A stretch of DNA of 64,000 nucleotides from Coxiella-like endosymbiont (GTDB taxonomy: Bacteria; Pseudomonadota; Gammaproteobacteria; Coxiellales; Coxiellaceae). Location of the stretch: contig NZ_CP094378.1 in NCBI RefSeq assembly GCF_030643785.1, positions 682,001 through 746,000 of the forward strand. The letters are read 5' to 3'. Position 1 is the first letter of the stretch. Each line of letters begins with the position of its first letter. The notes under the pieces were generated by a model, which saw only the letters and a program-made list of their open reading frames with translations, was not told the origin of the DNA and searched no databases. The translations under genes were made by a program, and so were the position numbers. This document shows, piece after piece, positions 1 through 10,974 of the stretch.

Positions 1-1724
1 GCCTTATATGAAGGCGATGCCGAATTAAAAATTTGGGTTGATCTTGATAAAGACAGTCGCACCATTATCATTCGTGATAATGGTATCGGTATGAATCGAG
101 AGGAAGTGATTGAAAATTTAGGCACTATTGCTAAATCGGGAACACGTGCATTTCGTGAATTATTAACAGAAAAAAATGCCGAGGAATCTCAATTAATTGG
201 TCAATTTGGCGTGGGTTTTTATTCGGCTTTTATTGTGGCTGATCACGTCATGGTGCGTACGCGGCGAGCAGGTATGAAAGCAAACCAAGGTGTTGAATGG
301 GAATCAAATGGAGAAGGTGAATATACCATTAAAAACATTAATAAATCTTCGCATGGGACTGAAGTCATTTTGCATCTTAAAAAAGAGAAAGAAGAGTTTT
401 TAGACGCGATGCGTTTGCGTTTAATTATTACTAAATATTCTGATCATATTTTACGTCCTATTGTAATGAAAAAAATAACTATTAAGGAGGATGAGGCTAA
501 AGATAAGAAAGAACCTGAAGAAGAAGTTGTTAATTGTGCAAATGCCTTATGGACATTACCTAAAGATAAAATTAAAGACGAAGAATATAAAGAGCTTTAC
601 AAACATATTGCTCATGATTTTGAAGATCCATTAGCTTGGGCTCACAATCGGGTCGAAGGTAAATTAGAATATACAAGTCTACTATATATCCCAGCGCGAG
701 CACCATTTGACCTTTGGAATCGTGAAGGTCAGCACGGACTCAAATTATATGTCAAACGCGTTTTTATAATGGATGACGCTGAACATTTCATGTCAATGTA
801 TCTTCGCTTCGTTAAAGGAATTGTGGATTCAAACGATTTACCGCTAAATATTTCGCGAGAATTACTACAATCTAACGAGATTATTAACAAAATTAAAGCG
901 GGTTGCGTCAAACGTGTATTAAATCTTTTAGAAGAACTCACTAACGATAAAGAGAAATATGCGAAATTTTGGAGAGCATTCGGTCAGCTCTTAAAAGAAG
1001 GTCCAGCAGAAGATTTTGCTAATCGTGATCGGATTGCTAATTTGTTACGTTTTGCTTCGACTCATAATAATAACGAGGAAGAAAATGTTTCGCTGAAAGA
1101 TTACATTAATCGACTGAAACCAGGACAAGATAAAATCTATTATATTATTGCAGATACCTATTTAGCTGCAAAAAATAGTCCCTTACTTGAAGTCTTTCAA
1201 AAAAAGGAATAGAAGTTTTGTTGATGCATGATCGCGTGGATGAATGGCTCGTTGCGCATCTAGCAGAATTTGAAGGCAAATCCTTACAATCAGTAGCTAA
1301 AGGGGCTTTGGATTTAAATGAATTAGAAAAAGAAGAAAAAGAAGAGGTCCAAAAAGTGGAAAAAGAATTAGACGACGTACTCAAACAATTAAAAGAAACT
1401 CTAGGTGAAAAAGTAAAAGAAGTTCGTTTCACCAATCGATTAACTGATTCACCCAGCTGTGTGGTTTTTGATGAAAATGAGATGAGTGGTCATTTGCAAC
1501 GTTTATTGTTGCAAACAAATCAAGAGTTTATTCAAACAAAACCTATTTTAGAAATTAATCCTACTCACCCTTTGATTTTACGTGTGAAAAGTGAGTCAAA
1601 CAAAGAGCGCTTAAATCGTTGGATCGAGTTATTGCTCAATCAAGCACTTTTGGCAGAAGGAGAACAACTTAAAAATCCGGCTGAATTTGTGAAAGCGGTA
1701 AACGAATTATTATTAGATTCATAA
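1..1724 (+). CDS. htpG: Molecular chaperone HtpG (Hsp90), 5'-partial, one frameshift
   Basis: ATP-dependent cytosolic Hsp90 chaperone. The frame is open from base 1, so the true start lies upstream. The N-terminal ATPase domain shows the DNGIGM motif (about bases 79-93) and [11 protein letters not shown] (about 201-233); the middle domain follows with SRELLQ near 855. At bases 1199-1205 a run of seven A leads into TAG at 1210-1212. Reading continues in the next frame ([14 protein letters not shown], then [12 protein letters not shown]) to 1724 with typical C-terminal domain content. Eight A would restore one continuous protein. The downstream part is well conserved, so this is a very recent lesion, a sequencing error, or a slippage-rescued gene. 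Identity is very secure; the status of the frameshift is not. Confidence 0.93.
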
Positions 1725-1861
1725 ATAGTATTTAAATTGAACACTAATTGCTTATTTTTAAGCAAAAATAAATTAATTTTGAACGAAAAACCCATTAAAA
1801 AACCAATGATTTTATTAAAACTAAGTTTGACATATTAAAATATGTATATATCCTTGTCCAA

Positions 1862-1879
1862 TAGCTTTTTAAAAAGCTA
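1862..1879. repeat. Perfect 18-bp palindrome upstream of the P1-like porin
   Basis: TAGCTTTTTAAAAAGCTA is self-complementary and lies about 60 bp before the porin start, in an AT-rich 214-bp spacer after htpG. It could be an operator or the hairpin of an htpG terminator. A second, weaker inverted repeat (TGCTTA/TAAGCA) is at 1749-1764. No function can be assigned from sequence alone. Confidence 0.4.
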
Positions 1880-1938
1880 AGAATAGGCTTAACTATAAGT
1901 TGTTTTGGTTTAATTTTAACTTTAGTTGAAAACAGAGA

Positions 1939-2691
1939 ATGCAACAGAGAATTCAACATGGAAACAAATACAAAACTTGTGCCATAAATATTTCTGCACT
2001 ATGTTGCTTAGCTACTGCTGCTTTTGCAGGCCGGCCTTATGTTCCTGTTTGTGATATGAATGGTTTTCATGTGGGTTTGGGGTTTTGGTATAATTCTTAT
2101 ATTTGGGATCAAGTATCTTCAGTAGCTGATGCTACTAGTCATTCTCTTTTCCACCCAACTTCTATCTCACTGACACAATTTGGTTCAGTAGGAGAATTGG
2201 GTTATACCTTCGCAACCTATAACTGGATATTTGGTGTTCGAGGGCAATTTCAATACGATAACATTCGTGTTGTTCAGCCTGGATTTTTATACGATGCTAG
2301 TCTTCCGTACTACCGTACTGGTATAGGATCTATAGGATCTCATTTTTTAGCTACGTTGTTAGCAGGTCTTAAAGTGAACGATTGGGATGCTGTTTACTTA
2401 GAAGGTGGATACACAACACTCTTGGGTAGAATAACCGTTCTTCCAGGCGCATCTGCTTTTGTTTCGCAAACCGTTAAAGAGAAATTGAACGGTGGTGTTG
2501 CAGCAATTGGCTGGAGACATTATTTCATGAATAATATCTTCGTTGATCTTCGCTACTCCTATTCTTTATATAGAAGCAAAACTAGCAGTGTAAGTACTAC
2601 TTCTGAAGAATTTACCGCTACGGTTAATAACCCAACGCGGGTAGCAATTAATGGTATTACCGCAACTGCTAATTACCTGTTCAATATCTAA
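1939..2691 (+). CDS. P1-like outer membrane beta-barrel protein
   Basis: 250-residue predicted outer membrane protein resembling the Coxiella major porin P1 family. Residues 1-31 look like a Sec signal peptide with a hydrophobic stretch (CCLATAAFA) and cleavage before GRPYVP. The mature part alternates polar and aromatic residues in strand-like blocks (GFHVGLGFWYNS, LGYTFATYNWIFGVRG, VYLEGGYTTLLG, FVDLRYSYSLY) and ends with ATANYLFNI, a plausible final barrel strand. It sits alone between htpG and folD and is followed by a hairpin terminator, so it is probably monocistronic. In Coxiella such porins are surface antigens. The link to P1 rests on general resemblance and on synteny as I remember it. 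Confidence 0.72.
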   Translation: MQQRIQHGNKYKTCAINISALCCLATAAFAGRPYVPVCDMNGFHVGLGFWYNSYIWDQVSSVADATSHSLFHPTSISLTQFGSVGELGYTFATYNWIFGVRGQFQYDNIRVVQPGFLYDASLPYYRTGIGSIGSHFLATLLAGLKVNDWDAVYLEGGYTTLLGRITVLPGASAFVSQTVKEKLNGGVAAIGWRHYFMNNIFVDLRYSYSLYRSKTSSVSTTSEEFTATVNNPTRVAINGITATANYLFNI

Positions 2692-2739
2692 CAGAGATAT
2701 AGATTGTTAATTTTATCAGGTAGTTATTTCTAATAGGAC

Positions 2740-2778
2740 AGCCCACAATTCTTCTAAAAAGAATTGGGCTATTTTTTT
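2740..2778 (+). terminator. Intrinsic terminator after the porin gene
   Basis: Arms GCCCACAATTCTT and AAGAATTGGGC, with one bulged base and a short loop, are followed by a run of seven T. Position and polarity fit termination of the porin transcript about 50 bp after its stop. Confidence 0.8.
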
Positions 2779-2871
2779 GAATTAAATTTTTTGGATAAAA
2801 GGGTCAAACCCTAGATCATATTTCTGTTAAGAAGTTTTATTTATTGCCTTCTATTTTATTGCCTTATAGAA

Positions 2872-3726
2872 TTAATCCACATTTCTCGCAGCTTGAAGGG
2901 TATTTTCGAGAAGAGTGGCAACAGTCATTGGCCCTACGCCTCCTGGAACGGGAGTTATCCAAGCAGCTTTTTCTTGAGCGGTTTCAAAATCGACGTCACC
3001 AACAATTTTATTTTCGCTTAATCGACTAAAACCAACATCCACCACAATAGCACCGGGTTTAATCCATTCACTTTGTATAATCCCAGGTTTTCCAATGGCG
3101 ACAACTAATAGGTCTGCCGCCTTTACGTGTTTTGCTAAATCTTGGGTAAAACGATGACATACGGTTACGGTGCATTTGGCTAATAATAACTCTAGAGCCA
3201 TAGGACGGCCTACAATATTTGAAGCACCGACTACAACAGCGTACTTTCTTGTAAGATCCTCGTTAGTTTCTTTTAACAGTGTCATAATTCCAGCAGGAGT
3301 ACAAGGACGTAATGTAGGGTGACTCTGCACCAGACGGCCGAGATTATAAGGATGAAAACCGTCGACATCTTTATCTGGATGGATGCGTTCGAGCAAATAA
3401 AAAGAATTAATATGCATAGGTAAAGGAAGCTGGAGAAGAATACCGTGGGTGTTTGAATCGGCATTGCATTGATCAATTTTTGCTGCGAGTTCAGCTTCTA
3501 ACGTAGTGTTAGCCATTCGATGAACGATTGAGCGGATACCAACTGCCTGACAAGCTAATTCTTTTTGATGAACATAAGCAGTGGACGCAGGATCTTCTCC
3601 GACTAAAATAACAGATAGACCGGGGGAGGTAGGGAGGCCCTTCTTTTGTCTCGCCAAGATAGCTTCTTTAACATGGGTTTTGACCTTTTCTGCACAAGCA
3701 CGCCCATCCAAAATTAGAGCGGTCAT
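2872..3726 (-). CDS. folD: Bifunctional methylene-THF dehydrogenase/methenyl-THF cyclohydrolase FolD
   Basis: Cytosolic enzyme interconverting 5,10-methylene-THF, 5,10-methenyl-THF and 10-formyl-THF. The protein has 284 residues, the usual FolD length. Visible signatures are [18 protein letters not shown] with the catalytic Tyr/Lys, [24 protein letters not shown], the Rossmann-type [12 protein letters not shown] nucleotide site, and the C-terminal [19 protein letters not shown]. No lesion is seen. It is transcribed away from mltD and convergently with the porin gene. Because purD and purH are dead here, the formyl-THF it makes would serve formylation of initiator tRNA and other one-carbon needs rather than the PurH step. 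Confidence 0.96.
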   Translation of the reverse strand: MTALILDGRACAEKVKTHVKEAILARQKKGLPTSPGLSVILVGEDPASTAYVHQKELACQAVGIRSIVHRMANTTLEAELAAKIDQCNADSNTHGILLQLPLPMHINSFYLLERIHPDKDVDGFHPYNLGRLVQSHPTLRPCTPAGIMTLLKETNEDLTRKYAVVVGASNIVGRPMALELLLAKCTVTVCHRFTQDLAKHVKAADLLVVAIGKPGIIQSEWIKPGAIVVDVGFSRLSENKIVGDVDFETAQEKAAWITPVPGGVGPMTVATLLENTLQAARNVD

Positions 3727-3920
3727 AGAATTCTTCCTCTAACGCAAAAACTTTTCGTATGAGAACCAGATCCGTTAATAATTTCTTTTATACCACCAAA
3801 TGTTGTCCAATACGAATTGTATTTCCGACTATATGGTTACTTGTAGCGTAGTTTGGCTACAGTGGTTTTATAATGGCGAGCGATAGTATAGAAAGCGATT
3901 CTCCCCGTTTGACAATATGA

Positions 3921-5253
3921 TTAACGGGTTTTATAAGCGCTAGGCTCCAAAATGATTAATTTTTGTCCTACTACTAATTTTTTAGATTTCGTTATGCTAT
4001 TCCAAAAATAAATTTGCTGAGGAGTGACATGATGATGAGCAATATGAATTAATGGTTTCATGGGGTTTTACATTATCCAGCACACGCTGAGGGGGACCCC
4101 CAGGATATTATCTTCGGAAATATGAGAATTGTTAGAGGTATAGGGAGTAGCTTGAACTTCAGGAATTAATAAATTTTCGCCAATTCGAATCATATTCCCT
4201 TTTAATTTATTCATTTCACGGATTTCCGCAACGCTTGTGTGATAACGGTTTGCTAAAATGCTCCATGAATCCCCGGCATGCACGCGATGATGCAATAATA
4301 AGCTCGGCAAATGTTGTTCCCACAGCATGGCGAGATTCTCTTGTAACTCATCCACTTTATTAGTAGGAATCAGAAGATTGTAGGTGTGGGGTTCGACATT
4401 GTAGTGGATCGGCGAAAGCCCGGATTTAATAGCCTTAGCGATTTCAGAGAAGAACCAGAGAGTTTTACTAATTGTTTAAAATTCATTGGCGTTTTTAAAA
4501 CCACCGTCGTGAAGTAAGGGTGGTTTTCCACCGGTTGAAGGTGCAAACCATAGTGGTTGTGATTTTTAATCACATCGGCCAACGCCAACAATTTTGGTAC
4601 ATATTCGCGAGTTTCATAGGGCAACGGCAAAGACCAAAAATCAGTGGGCCGGCTATACGGCGCGACGATTATATCGAATGGCTGCTGTCACGGTTCCTTC
4701 TCCTGCATCATAGGCCGCTACAGCTAAAAGCCAACTATGGAAATAATTGTGAAGATATTGAAGGTAATTTAGAGCCGCATTCGTCGACGCTATGACATCC
4801 CGTCTTTCGTCGTACCACCAGTTAATAAGTAAGCCAAAACCCGTAGCGGTTTCCGGCATTAATTGCCAAAGTCCTGTGGCTCCGCGCTTAGAATACAAAA
4901 AGGGATTATAATTACTCTCAATCATTGGCAAAAGCGCAATTTCCGCCGGCATTCTACGCTTTCTTGTTTGTTGAAGTACGTAGTAAATGTAAGGTCGTGC
5001 ATTTTGCGTTAACTCATAAAGGTAGGATTGTCGAGGTCGAAACCAACGGATTTGGTTTTGGACATAAAAATTATTAACGTATTTTTCATAAATAGCAAAA
5101 TGGGGACTGATTGCCGTCCATAAGTTGTTCGAATGAAAAAATATCGCTAATGTGCCACCGCCGACCCGAGGAAGCTGGAATTGCGATAGTAGTAACGCCA
5201 ATAAGACTTAAAGCAAATAGCGCAATGGTAATTTTGGAGATCCATTTTCGCAT
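3921..5253 (-). pseudogene. mltD: Membrane-bound lytic murein transglycosylase D (MltD), multiply frameshifted
   Basis: Remnant of a periplasmic lytic transglycosylase that cleaves peptidoglycan. It starts at ATG 5253 with a signal peptide (MRKWISKITIALFALSLIG), then shifts frame in a T-rich stretch near 5137. The SLT catalytic domain follows (ALLPMIESNYNPF with the catalytic Glu, GATGLWQLMPETA, AVAAYDAGEGTV). Frame changes again near 4655 (TDFWSLPLPYETREYV), near 4400, and after 4068. Two C-terminal LysM repeats remain: one about 4300-4165 (GDSWSILANRYHTSVAEI) and one about 4040-3955 (AHHHHVTPQQIYFWNS). At least four frameshifts make function unlikely. The tail ends at TAA 3923-3921. Confidence 0.9.
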
Positions 5254-5456
5254 TCGGTGATATTACGGATAAAATACCTCCACAATCAAGAAATATTGAT
5301 TAAAATTTTGCCTAAAACTTGATAACTAATTGAAAATTTTTAGAAAATAGTAAAATTTTTTTTACTCATTCCTTATTAAAACTCGTCTTTCCATCAGCGT
5401 AAAGCCGCAAAAACAGCGACGGTATCGGTTGAGAGGGGGGTAGCTATAATATTCTT

Positions 5457-6083
5457 CTAAACTTCGCTGCATGCTTTTTCATGACATCGGAGGAACGGAT
5501 TAGAATCGAGTTTAAGTTGGAGAGTCGAAGAAAGTGCCGGAAGATTTTGATTAAGCCTTTGCTGCGTTTCTGTAATTCGCTTCTTTAAGTCTAAGATTGT
5601 GGGGATCAACCATTTGTTGAGCAAATTCGAAGTTTTTCTTAGTATATTTATGACCACAATAAAGTCGAGTATCAGAAGGAAGGACTGTTACTATTGATAA
5701 AGTTTGATCGGGGGCCTTCAAAAAGTTGGCCGAAGCTACCAGCAAACAATGCATCACCTGAAAGCCCACTGATGGCCATAATAAGCAATAATAGGGGTTC
5801 CCCCAATCACAGGGAAGGGCAATAGTGTCCTCAAAGCGGCCCGCCGGCCGTCCATAAACAAGGAACGGGATTCTCTAAAAGCCCGGAAATACCGTTCGTA
5901 TGGTTCCAATGATGGTGAGTTAGTAATATAGCGGTTATAGCATTAAACCTTATTGTTTGAGTATTTCCAAAACGGGTTTTTAATTCTCCTGGATCGATTA
6001 ATAACCGGTTGTTTCTTTGGATGCACTATGGTCCAGATGTAGTTATCATTAAGAGTGGGAATAGCAAGAATTGTGTGAGACAT
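5457..6083 (-). pseudogene. gloB: Hydroxyacylglutathione hydrolase GloB (glyoxalase II) remnant
   Basis: Degraded glyoxalase II, which hydrolyses S-lactoylglutathione in methylglyoxal detoxification. The N-terminus is clear on the minus strand from ATG 6083 (MSHTILAIPTLNDNYIW), and the C-terminus contains LKLDSNPFLRCHE, typical of GloB. Between them frames change and stops interrupt the metallo-beta-lactamase core. It is divergent from yafS with a 54-bp gap, the same arrangement as E. coli gloB/yafS, which supports the identification. Confidence 0.85.
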
Positions 6084-6137
6084 TAGAAAAGATTACTTTC
6101 CTTATAAGAAAAATTAAGTACTTTGACAGTATAAAAT

Positions 6138-6890
6138 ATGAATTCGGAATTTGCGAATATGGACGGGTCGTCGCTAGAGATCATGCGGGATTGGTATCAA
6201 CATCCTCCTGGGTCCTTGATCTTATCCTGGGAAAATGAAGAAGCGACACGATTCTTGAAAACGATTCGCGGAAAATATTTAATTCAGATGGGCGGAGAAA
6301 CGACTCTGGCACATTCAGCAGTGAGCCCTATTCTCTATCATATTCAATTAACTTCAGAGCCGACTGATAATTTATTGTCCATACAAATGGATTGGCAGGA
6401 ATTGCCTTTATTGTCAGATAGCATCGATGTGTTTGTGTTGGTGCATGTATTAGAATTTATTAATTATCCTGTTAAATTAATTCAAGAAATTTTCCGAGTG
6501 TTGAAACCTGAAGGTAGATTATTTATTTTTGGCTTTAATCCATGGAGCTTGTGGGGGCTTGAGAAATTATTTTTTATTAAACGTGGAGTTCCCTGGAATG
6601 GAAAATTTTGGGCTTGCGAACAAGTAAAGCGCTGGTTAATTAATTTTAAATATTCCATTTCTTTTAGCAAAACTTTTTGTTATGGTTTTCTGCCTGAAAA
6701 TAGGTCGAATCGGCGGTTTCACTTAATTAAAGAAATAATTGGAAAGGTTTGTTTCCCTGCCGCAGGTGGTATTTATTTATTAGCCGCTAAAAAAGAGGTC
6801 TACGCACCAGTTCATCGTAGAATTTTGTGGAAAAAAGAATCGGTAATTGTACAGAGTATCATTAAACCAACCCCATCCTTGAAATTATGA
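6138..6890 (+). CDS. yafS: YafS-family SAM-dependent methyltransferase
   Basis: Putative class I methyltransferase of unknown substrate. It has 250 residues. The methyltransferase core lies around residues 45-160; motif I is divergent ([11 protein letters not shown], no clear GxGxG), while later strands are recognisable ([41 protein letters not shown]). FNPWSLWG is characteristic of the YafS type. The stop overlaps the rnhA start in ATGA, so the two are translationally coupled. Synteny with E. coli gloB-yafS-rnhA-dnaQ is complete. It appears intact. Confidence 0.82.
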   Translation: MNSEFANMDGSSLEIMRDWYQHPPGSLILSWENEEATRFLKTIRGKYLIQMGGETTLAHSAVSPILYHIQLTSEPTDNLLSIQMDWQELPLLSDSIDVFVLVHVLEFINYPVKLIQEIFRVLKPEGRLFIFGFNPWSLWGLEKLFFIKRGVPWNGKFWACEQVKRWLINFKYSISFSKTFCYGFLPENRSNRRFHLIKEIIGKVCFPAAGGIYLLAAKKEVYAPVHRRILWKKESVIVQSIIKPTPSLKL

Positions 6891-7336
6891 AAAAAGAACA
6901 AAATATTGTATACCTTTATTGTGATGGTGCCTGCCGCGGCAATCCGGGCCCTGGGGGATGGGGATTTTTATTGCGTTATAACGGTCATGAGCGACAACTT
7001 TATGGTGGCGTTTCTAATAGCACCAACAATCGAATGGAGCTGACCGCCGTTATTGAAGGGCTCAAAGTGCTAAAACGCTCTTGCTATGTTATTGCCACGA
7101 CGGATTCTCAATATTTATGTCGCGGAGTAACAGAGTGGCTCCCTGTATGGAAGAAGAGGCAATGGAAAACCAGCGGGAAAAAACCAGTTAAAAATAAAGC
7201 ATTGTGGGAAGCCCTGGAAAAAGAAATTGAACGGCATACGGTATGTTGGCAATGGGTGAAGGGGCATAGTGGCCATCCCGAAAATGAGATTGCCGATCGT
7301 CTAGCCAATCGTGGTATTGATGAATTGTTGTTTTAA
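6887..7336 (+). CDS. rnhA: Ribonuclease HI
   Basis: Degrades the RNA strand of RNA-DNA hybrids during replication and repair in the cytosol. It has 149 residues, close to the E. coli length. The four catalytic carboxylates are visible: Asp13 (YCDGAC), Glu51 (NRMELTA), Asp73 (TTDSQY) and Asp137 (NEIADRLA); the conserved His127 lies in WVKGHSGH. The start overlaps yafS by 4 bp, and dnaQ begins 16 bp downstream, so yafS-rnhA-dnaQ form one transcription unit. Confidence 0.97.
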   Translation: MKKEQNIVYLYCDGACRGNPGPGGWGFLLRYNGHERQLYGGVSNSTNNRMELTAVIEGLKVLKRSCYVIATTDSQYLCRGVTEWLPVWKKRQWKTSGKKPVKNKALWEALEKEIERHTVCWQWVKGHSGHPENEIADRLANRGIDELLF

Positions 7337-7352
7337 ATGAACTAGGATTTTT

Positions 7353-8054
7353 ATGCGGCAAATTGTCTTAGATACAGAAACGACCGGTCTTGTTCCAGAA
7401 GAGGGACACCGCATTATTGAAATTGGTTGTTTAGAAATGGTCGATAGGCGTTTAACAGGCCAATATCTCCATTTCTACATTAATCCGGGTCGTTCTATCG
7501 AACGCGACGCTGTTGATATCCATGGCATTACGGAAAGCTTTTTGGCCGATAAGCTTTCATTTAACGATATTGTTGATGAACTTATTGCTTTTCTCAAAGG
7601 AGCTGAATTAATCATTCACAATGCTCCATTCGATGTAGGTTTTTTAAATCATGAATTGAAACTAACCGGAAAGCCTTTCAAAATGATCCCTGATTATTGT
7701 CAAATTTTGGATACCTTAGTAATTGCTCGACAAAAACATCCTGGACAGCATAATAATTTAGATGCTCTATGTCGACGATACCATGTTGATAACTCTAACC
7801 GCGAATATCATGGGGCGTTATTGGATGCTGAACTTCTAGCCCAGGTCTATTTGTTAATGACCGGTGGTCAAACTAAATTATTTGAACAGCAAGATCCTGC
7901 TGTAATTATGCAATCGCCTCAAATTCGACGATTAGATATTGACCGCAAGCCTTTGCGGGTTATAGCGGCGAATGAGGAAGAAAAAGTAGTGCATCAGGCT
8001 TTTTTGGAGTTATTAAAGAGAAGGGGTGTTTGTCTGTGGACCGATGCGCTCTAA
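7353..8054 (+). CDS. dnaQ: DNA polymerase III epsilon subunit (3'-5' proofreading exonuclease)
   Basis: Proofreading subunit of the replicative polymerase. It has 233 residues. Exo I motif DTETTG is at residues 7-12 with the metal-binding Asp7 and Glu9; Exo II is HNAPFD; Exo III is YHGALLDAELLAQVYLLMTG with its His and Asp. Residues beyond about 180 form the less conserved part that binds the alpha subunit. It is the last intact protein gene before an 11.7-kb graveyard. Confidence 0.95.
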   Translation: MRQIVLDTETTGLVPEEGHRIIEIGCLEMVDRRLTGQYLHFYINPGRSIERDAVDIHGITESFLADKLSFNDIVDELIAFLKGAELIIHNAPFDVGFLNHELKLTGKPFKMIPDYCQILDTLVIARQKHPGQHNNLDALCRRYHVDNSNREYHGALLDAELLAQVYLLMTGGQTKLFEQQDPAVIMQSPQIRRLDIDRKPLRVIAANEEEKVVHQAFLELLKRRGVCLWTDAL

Positions 8055-8059
8055 CCGAC

Positions 8060-8500
8060 TAGCCCTAGTAAAGTTAACCTGCGATGTTGGGTTGGGATAA
8101 ACCAGAATACAGCCATGACCACTAGTGTTGCGATTTGAGATATACAGAGAACCATGGATAGTATCACCTCCATTGAAAAATATGCAATAGGGCATAGGTG
8201 CTTCTCCCCCCTTGTCTGAGAGGGAAACGACTGGACATACAACTGGCGTCCCCTTCGCGTGAAATTCGAAAGTTACACGTTTTGGGGTTTAAGAGAAGGT
8301 CTGCTTAAGCTTGAACAGTAGTCGGTGTCCCATTAGCCTTACCTTGCTTGCAACCAGGTAAACTGTTCGAATCATAAGCGGCTCATCAGAAGATTTACGA
8401 TGTACTAAAGATGAAAATCCGCTTTCCTGGAGGGAGCGAATTCCCTTGGGTAGGCTTATCGTAGATTTCTACCATGTTTTCGGCTTCAGCAATGAGACTG
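8060..8500 (-). pseudogene. L,D-transpeptidase (YkuD/ErfK family) remnant
   Basis: Only a motif-bearing fragment is readable. On the minus strand around 8195-8090 the frame gives APMPYCIFFNGGDTIHGSLY and then NTSGHGCILVYPN, matching the YkuD active-site pattern HG...SHGC with the catalytic Cys. One extra residue sits inside the SHGC motif, and frames break on the 5' side near 8300-8450. In Legionella and Coxiella this fold includes EnhA-like enhanced-entry proteins; that assignment is inference. The family is likely; the upstream limit is a guess. Confidence 0.55.
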
Positions 8501-8805
8501 TACGGGTTGTTGTCTAAAAAACAGCATTTCTGACTATCAAGAAAATCCTCTCCAGTTGTTTCTTCATCGTCCGAAGTCCACAGCGAGCTCCATATTGCCC
8601 AATAGCAAATCTATGGTGAAAGTGGGTATAAAGTAGTGATCATGGTTCAATTCCTTCTTCCACTTAGATTCCACGAAAGGTTATGTTCATATTTAGAACT
8701 ATAGTATCGAAGAAGTATAAAAACCAACGGAATTGATCGATTCATAGATAATTACTCAAGAAAATTTTTATAAAATTTTCAAATAGTTAAATTATTAATT
8801 GAACT

Positions 8806-10860
8806 TTATAGATTAACTAGGCAGCGAAACGCGGATAGAAGTGTGGATAGGTAGAAGTTAATCGGGTTATCAGCGGTGAGCTGATAATGAGCTGTGTTGC
8901 CTTCTAAGCTTATAACCAGTTGGAAAGTTTTTGGATCGCTGGTTATTTTTATTTGAGATTGTTGGATCAAATACAATCATGCCCAAGAACCTGTTAACGT
9001 GGTAGTCAGTTTGTGCGAAGGTATCAAGGTATCGAAACTTAAGGTGACGAAGTCACTTTCAGAACCTGGCCCAACTGGCTTGTGTCACAGGTTTAATACC
9101 CAACTCAAAATTAATTATCTGACCACTAATATTTAAAGTGAAACGGCTTATATTCGGAGAGAGACTCATGGGAGTTAATGTGAAATTGAGTATTGGTTGA
9201 TCTGGGTTATTGGTATAAAACATTTTTTGATCATCGAAGCTCGAGTTATAATGTCGAAACTTGCTTGAGGGATTCCGATCTTTTTACAGTCTAATTTTTT
9301 CCAGGCCCAATAAGGGTGAGGTATCCACAAAAGATACCAAATAATCATTAAAAAACGTTTCTACAATGCCACCATTTTCTAAAGAAATGATTAAAATTCT
9401 TAAGCAAGATGTCGGTTATGAGACATCTTGGAAAATAGGAAAACGATTAAAAATAGAGTGCTTATTATAATCGGGGCACCACCCACTAGAGAGGTCCAAA
9501 TTGAATTTAAGTATTCATGAGAATTCTCAAGCATAGATTTCCATATCTTTTGAGAAAGAATAGGAACCTAATGATTAATAGGTGCTGGTATTTTCGTTGC
9601 TATCGCTTGTGCATGTGTTAAAGGATCATCCTTTCTATCATTTTGCATTCGTTGCACTGTGTTTTTATAAGAAGCTTGGATGGAATCAGTTGAGGTAGTG
9701 ATTTTTTCCACGTATTGATTGAGCGCTTTTAGATTCGATTGCAGAAGAGTTGATTGTTCCCCAGCGGGGGATATAATAAAGCGCATTAAATCGAATTCTT
9801 TAGTGTTATTTAAATAATCCTGAATAGCAGGATCATTTACTGTCTTTTCTATCATTTTCCAAAAAAAAAAAAACGATTGGTTGTCACCCAATATTTGAAG
9901 ATCCTTAATAGCCTCTTTTAAGCAGGTAGGAGGAGTCAATGTGATTTGATTAATTGCCTGTTGTCATGTTGTAAGATAATTATTTAAATAAATTTTTCTG
10001 GCTTGGTCTATTAAGGGTATTTAATTGTTTTGAAGTAAGGTTACTACTTTCCGTAAAACCTATAAACCCAGTCACCGTGGCTAACTAGCTTTGCTAATTT
10101 AGGAATTTTATTATAATAAATTCGTTTACAATAATCCGCTTGATCAAACATCGGAATGTTTGTATTCGACAGATCCATTCCTCAAAAGGAGAGCGGGATT
10201 TGATTTTGTTCATATTGGCTGTTTTGTCCACCATGGCAAATACAATTTTGAATCATGGGCTTTTCTGTAAATCTGTTCGAGCTTTTGTAATAAGGAAAGT
10301 AATTGTAAGACATTATTTAAATGGCAATATAATTGTTATTGTTTTTTTGGGTTGGTCGGGTATTTTTTTTCCAATATTGACTGAACCAATTTCGGATAAC
10401 GTCATCGTTATGATGCAATGACTCCGTAAACATGAGATAGGTTTGAAAAGCTTGGTATAGAGCAAATTCGTTATGATTGATCATTTCATGAATCTCTGTA
10501 GTTAAAATTCTATCTAAATAAAGAACAAAATAATTGCGAATTAATTGCGAATACCTATTTTGCGTGGTGATTCTGTAATTTGGCGGCTTGGTTAAATCCA
10601 ATCTTAGAAATTTTCTTGTCACAAATTTTTTTGTCACTAAGAGCCGTCAAGGTTTCTTGCAGCTGCTCAAGGTAAGAAAGCGAATTAGTGTTTGTTCGTG
10701 AGGATGGGTAATAAAGTTTTAGCCGCATTGATAATTTTCAGATTCTGATGGTAGCTGTTTATCGAACATCCTTTAAACGAAGTAATGTTTTGAGCGGTAA
10801 TATGTTAGCTGAGAAGAAATATTAGAAAGCACAAACGATTGGGCAATAGCTTGAGTTAAA
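8806..10860 (-). pseudogene. icmF: IcmF/TssM-family secretion protein, C-terminal half, heavily frameshifted
   Basis: IcmF works with DotU in the inner membrane to stabilise type IVB (Dot/Icm) or type VI secretion machines. The minus strand preserves several IcmF-like blocks in order. Around 10550-10380 is YFVLYLDRILTTEIHEM and LYQAFQTYLMFTESLHHND, like the family LY..L..YLML segment. Bases 9939-9568 give a helical region. About 9190-9040 read ISRFTLNISGQIINFELG, then an ASW/PGSESDFVTLSF block. Bases 8960-8810 read FQLVISLEGNTAHYQLTADN and end LLSAFRC, like the IcmF extreme C-terminus; the stop is 8808-8806. Many shifts and stops separate the blocks. The N-terminal membrane and NTPase half is not seen. 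Confidence 0.72.
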
Positions 10861-10974
10861 TATATTTACGTATGTGCCACTTTTTTGATTACTAGTAAAT
10901 ATAGATGTCTGCTAAAAGTGTTTTATCAATGGGCAAGTTATCGATCCAATATTCTAATTTCGTGAAAATGATTA

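Noticed and set aside
2324-2342. GGATCTATAGGATCT repeat in the porin gene as another micro-duplication
   Set aside because: The unit is only 9 bp and not complete in the second copy; it encodes GSIGS in frame and may be ordinary coding sequence.
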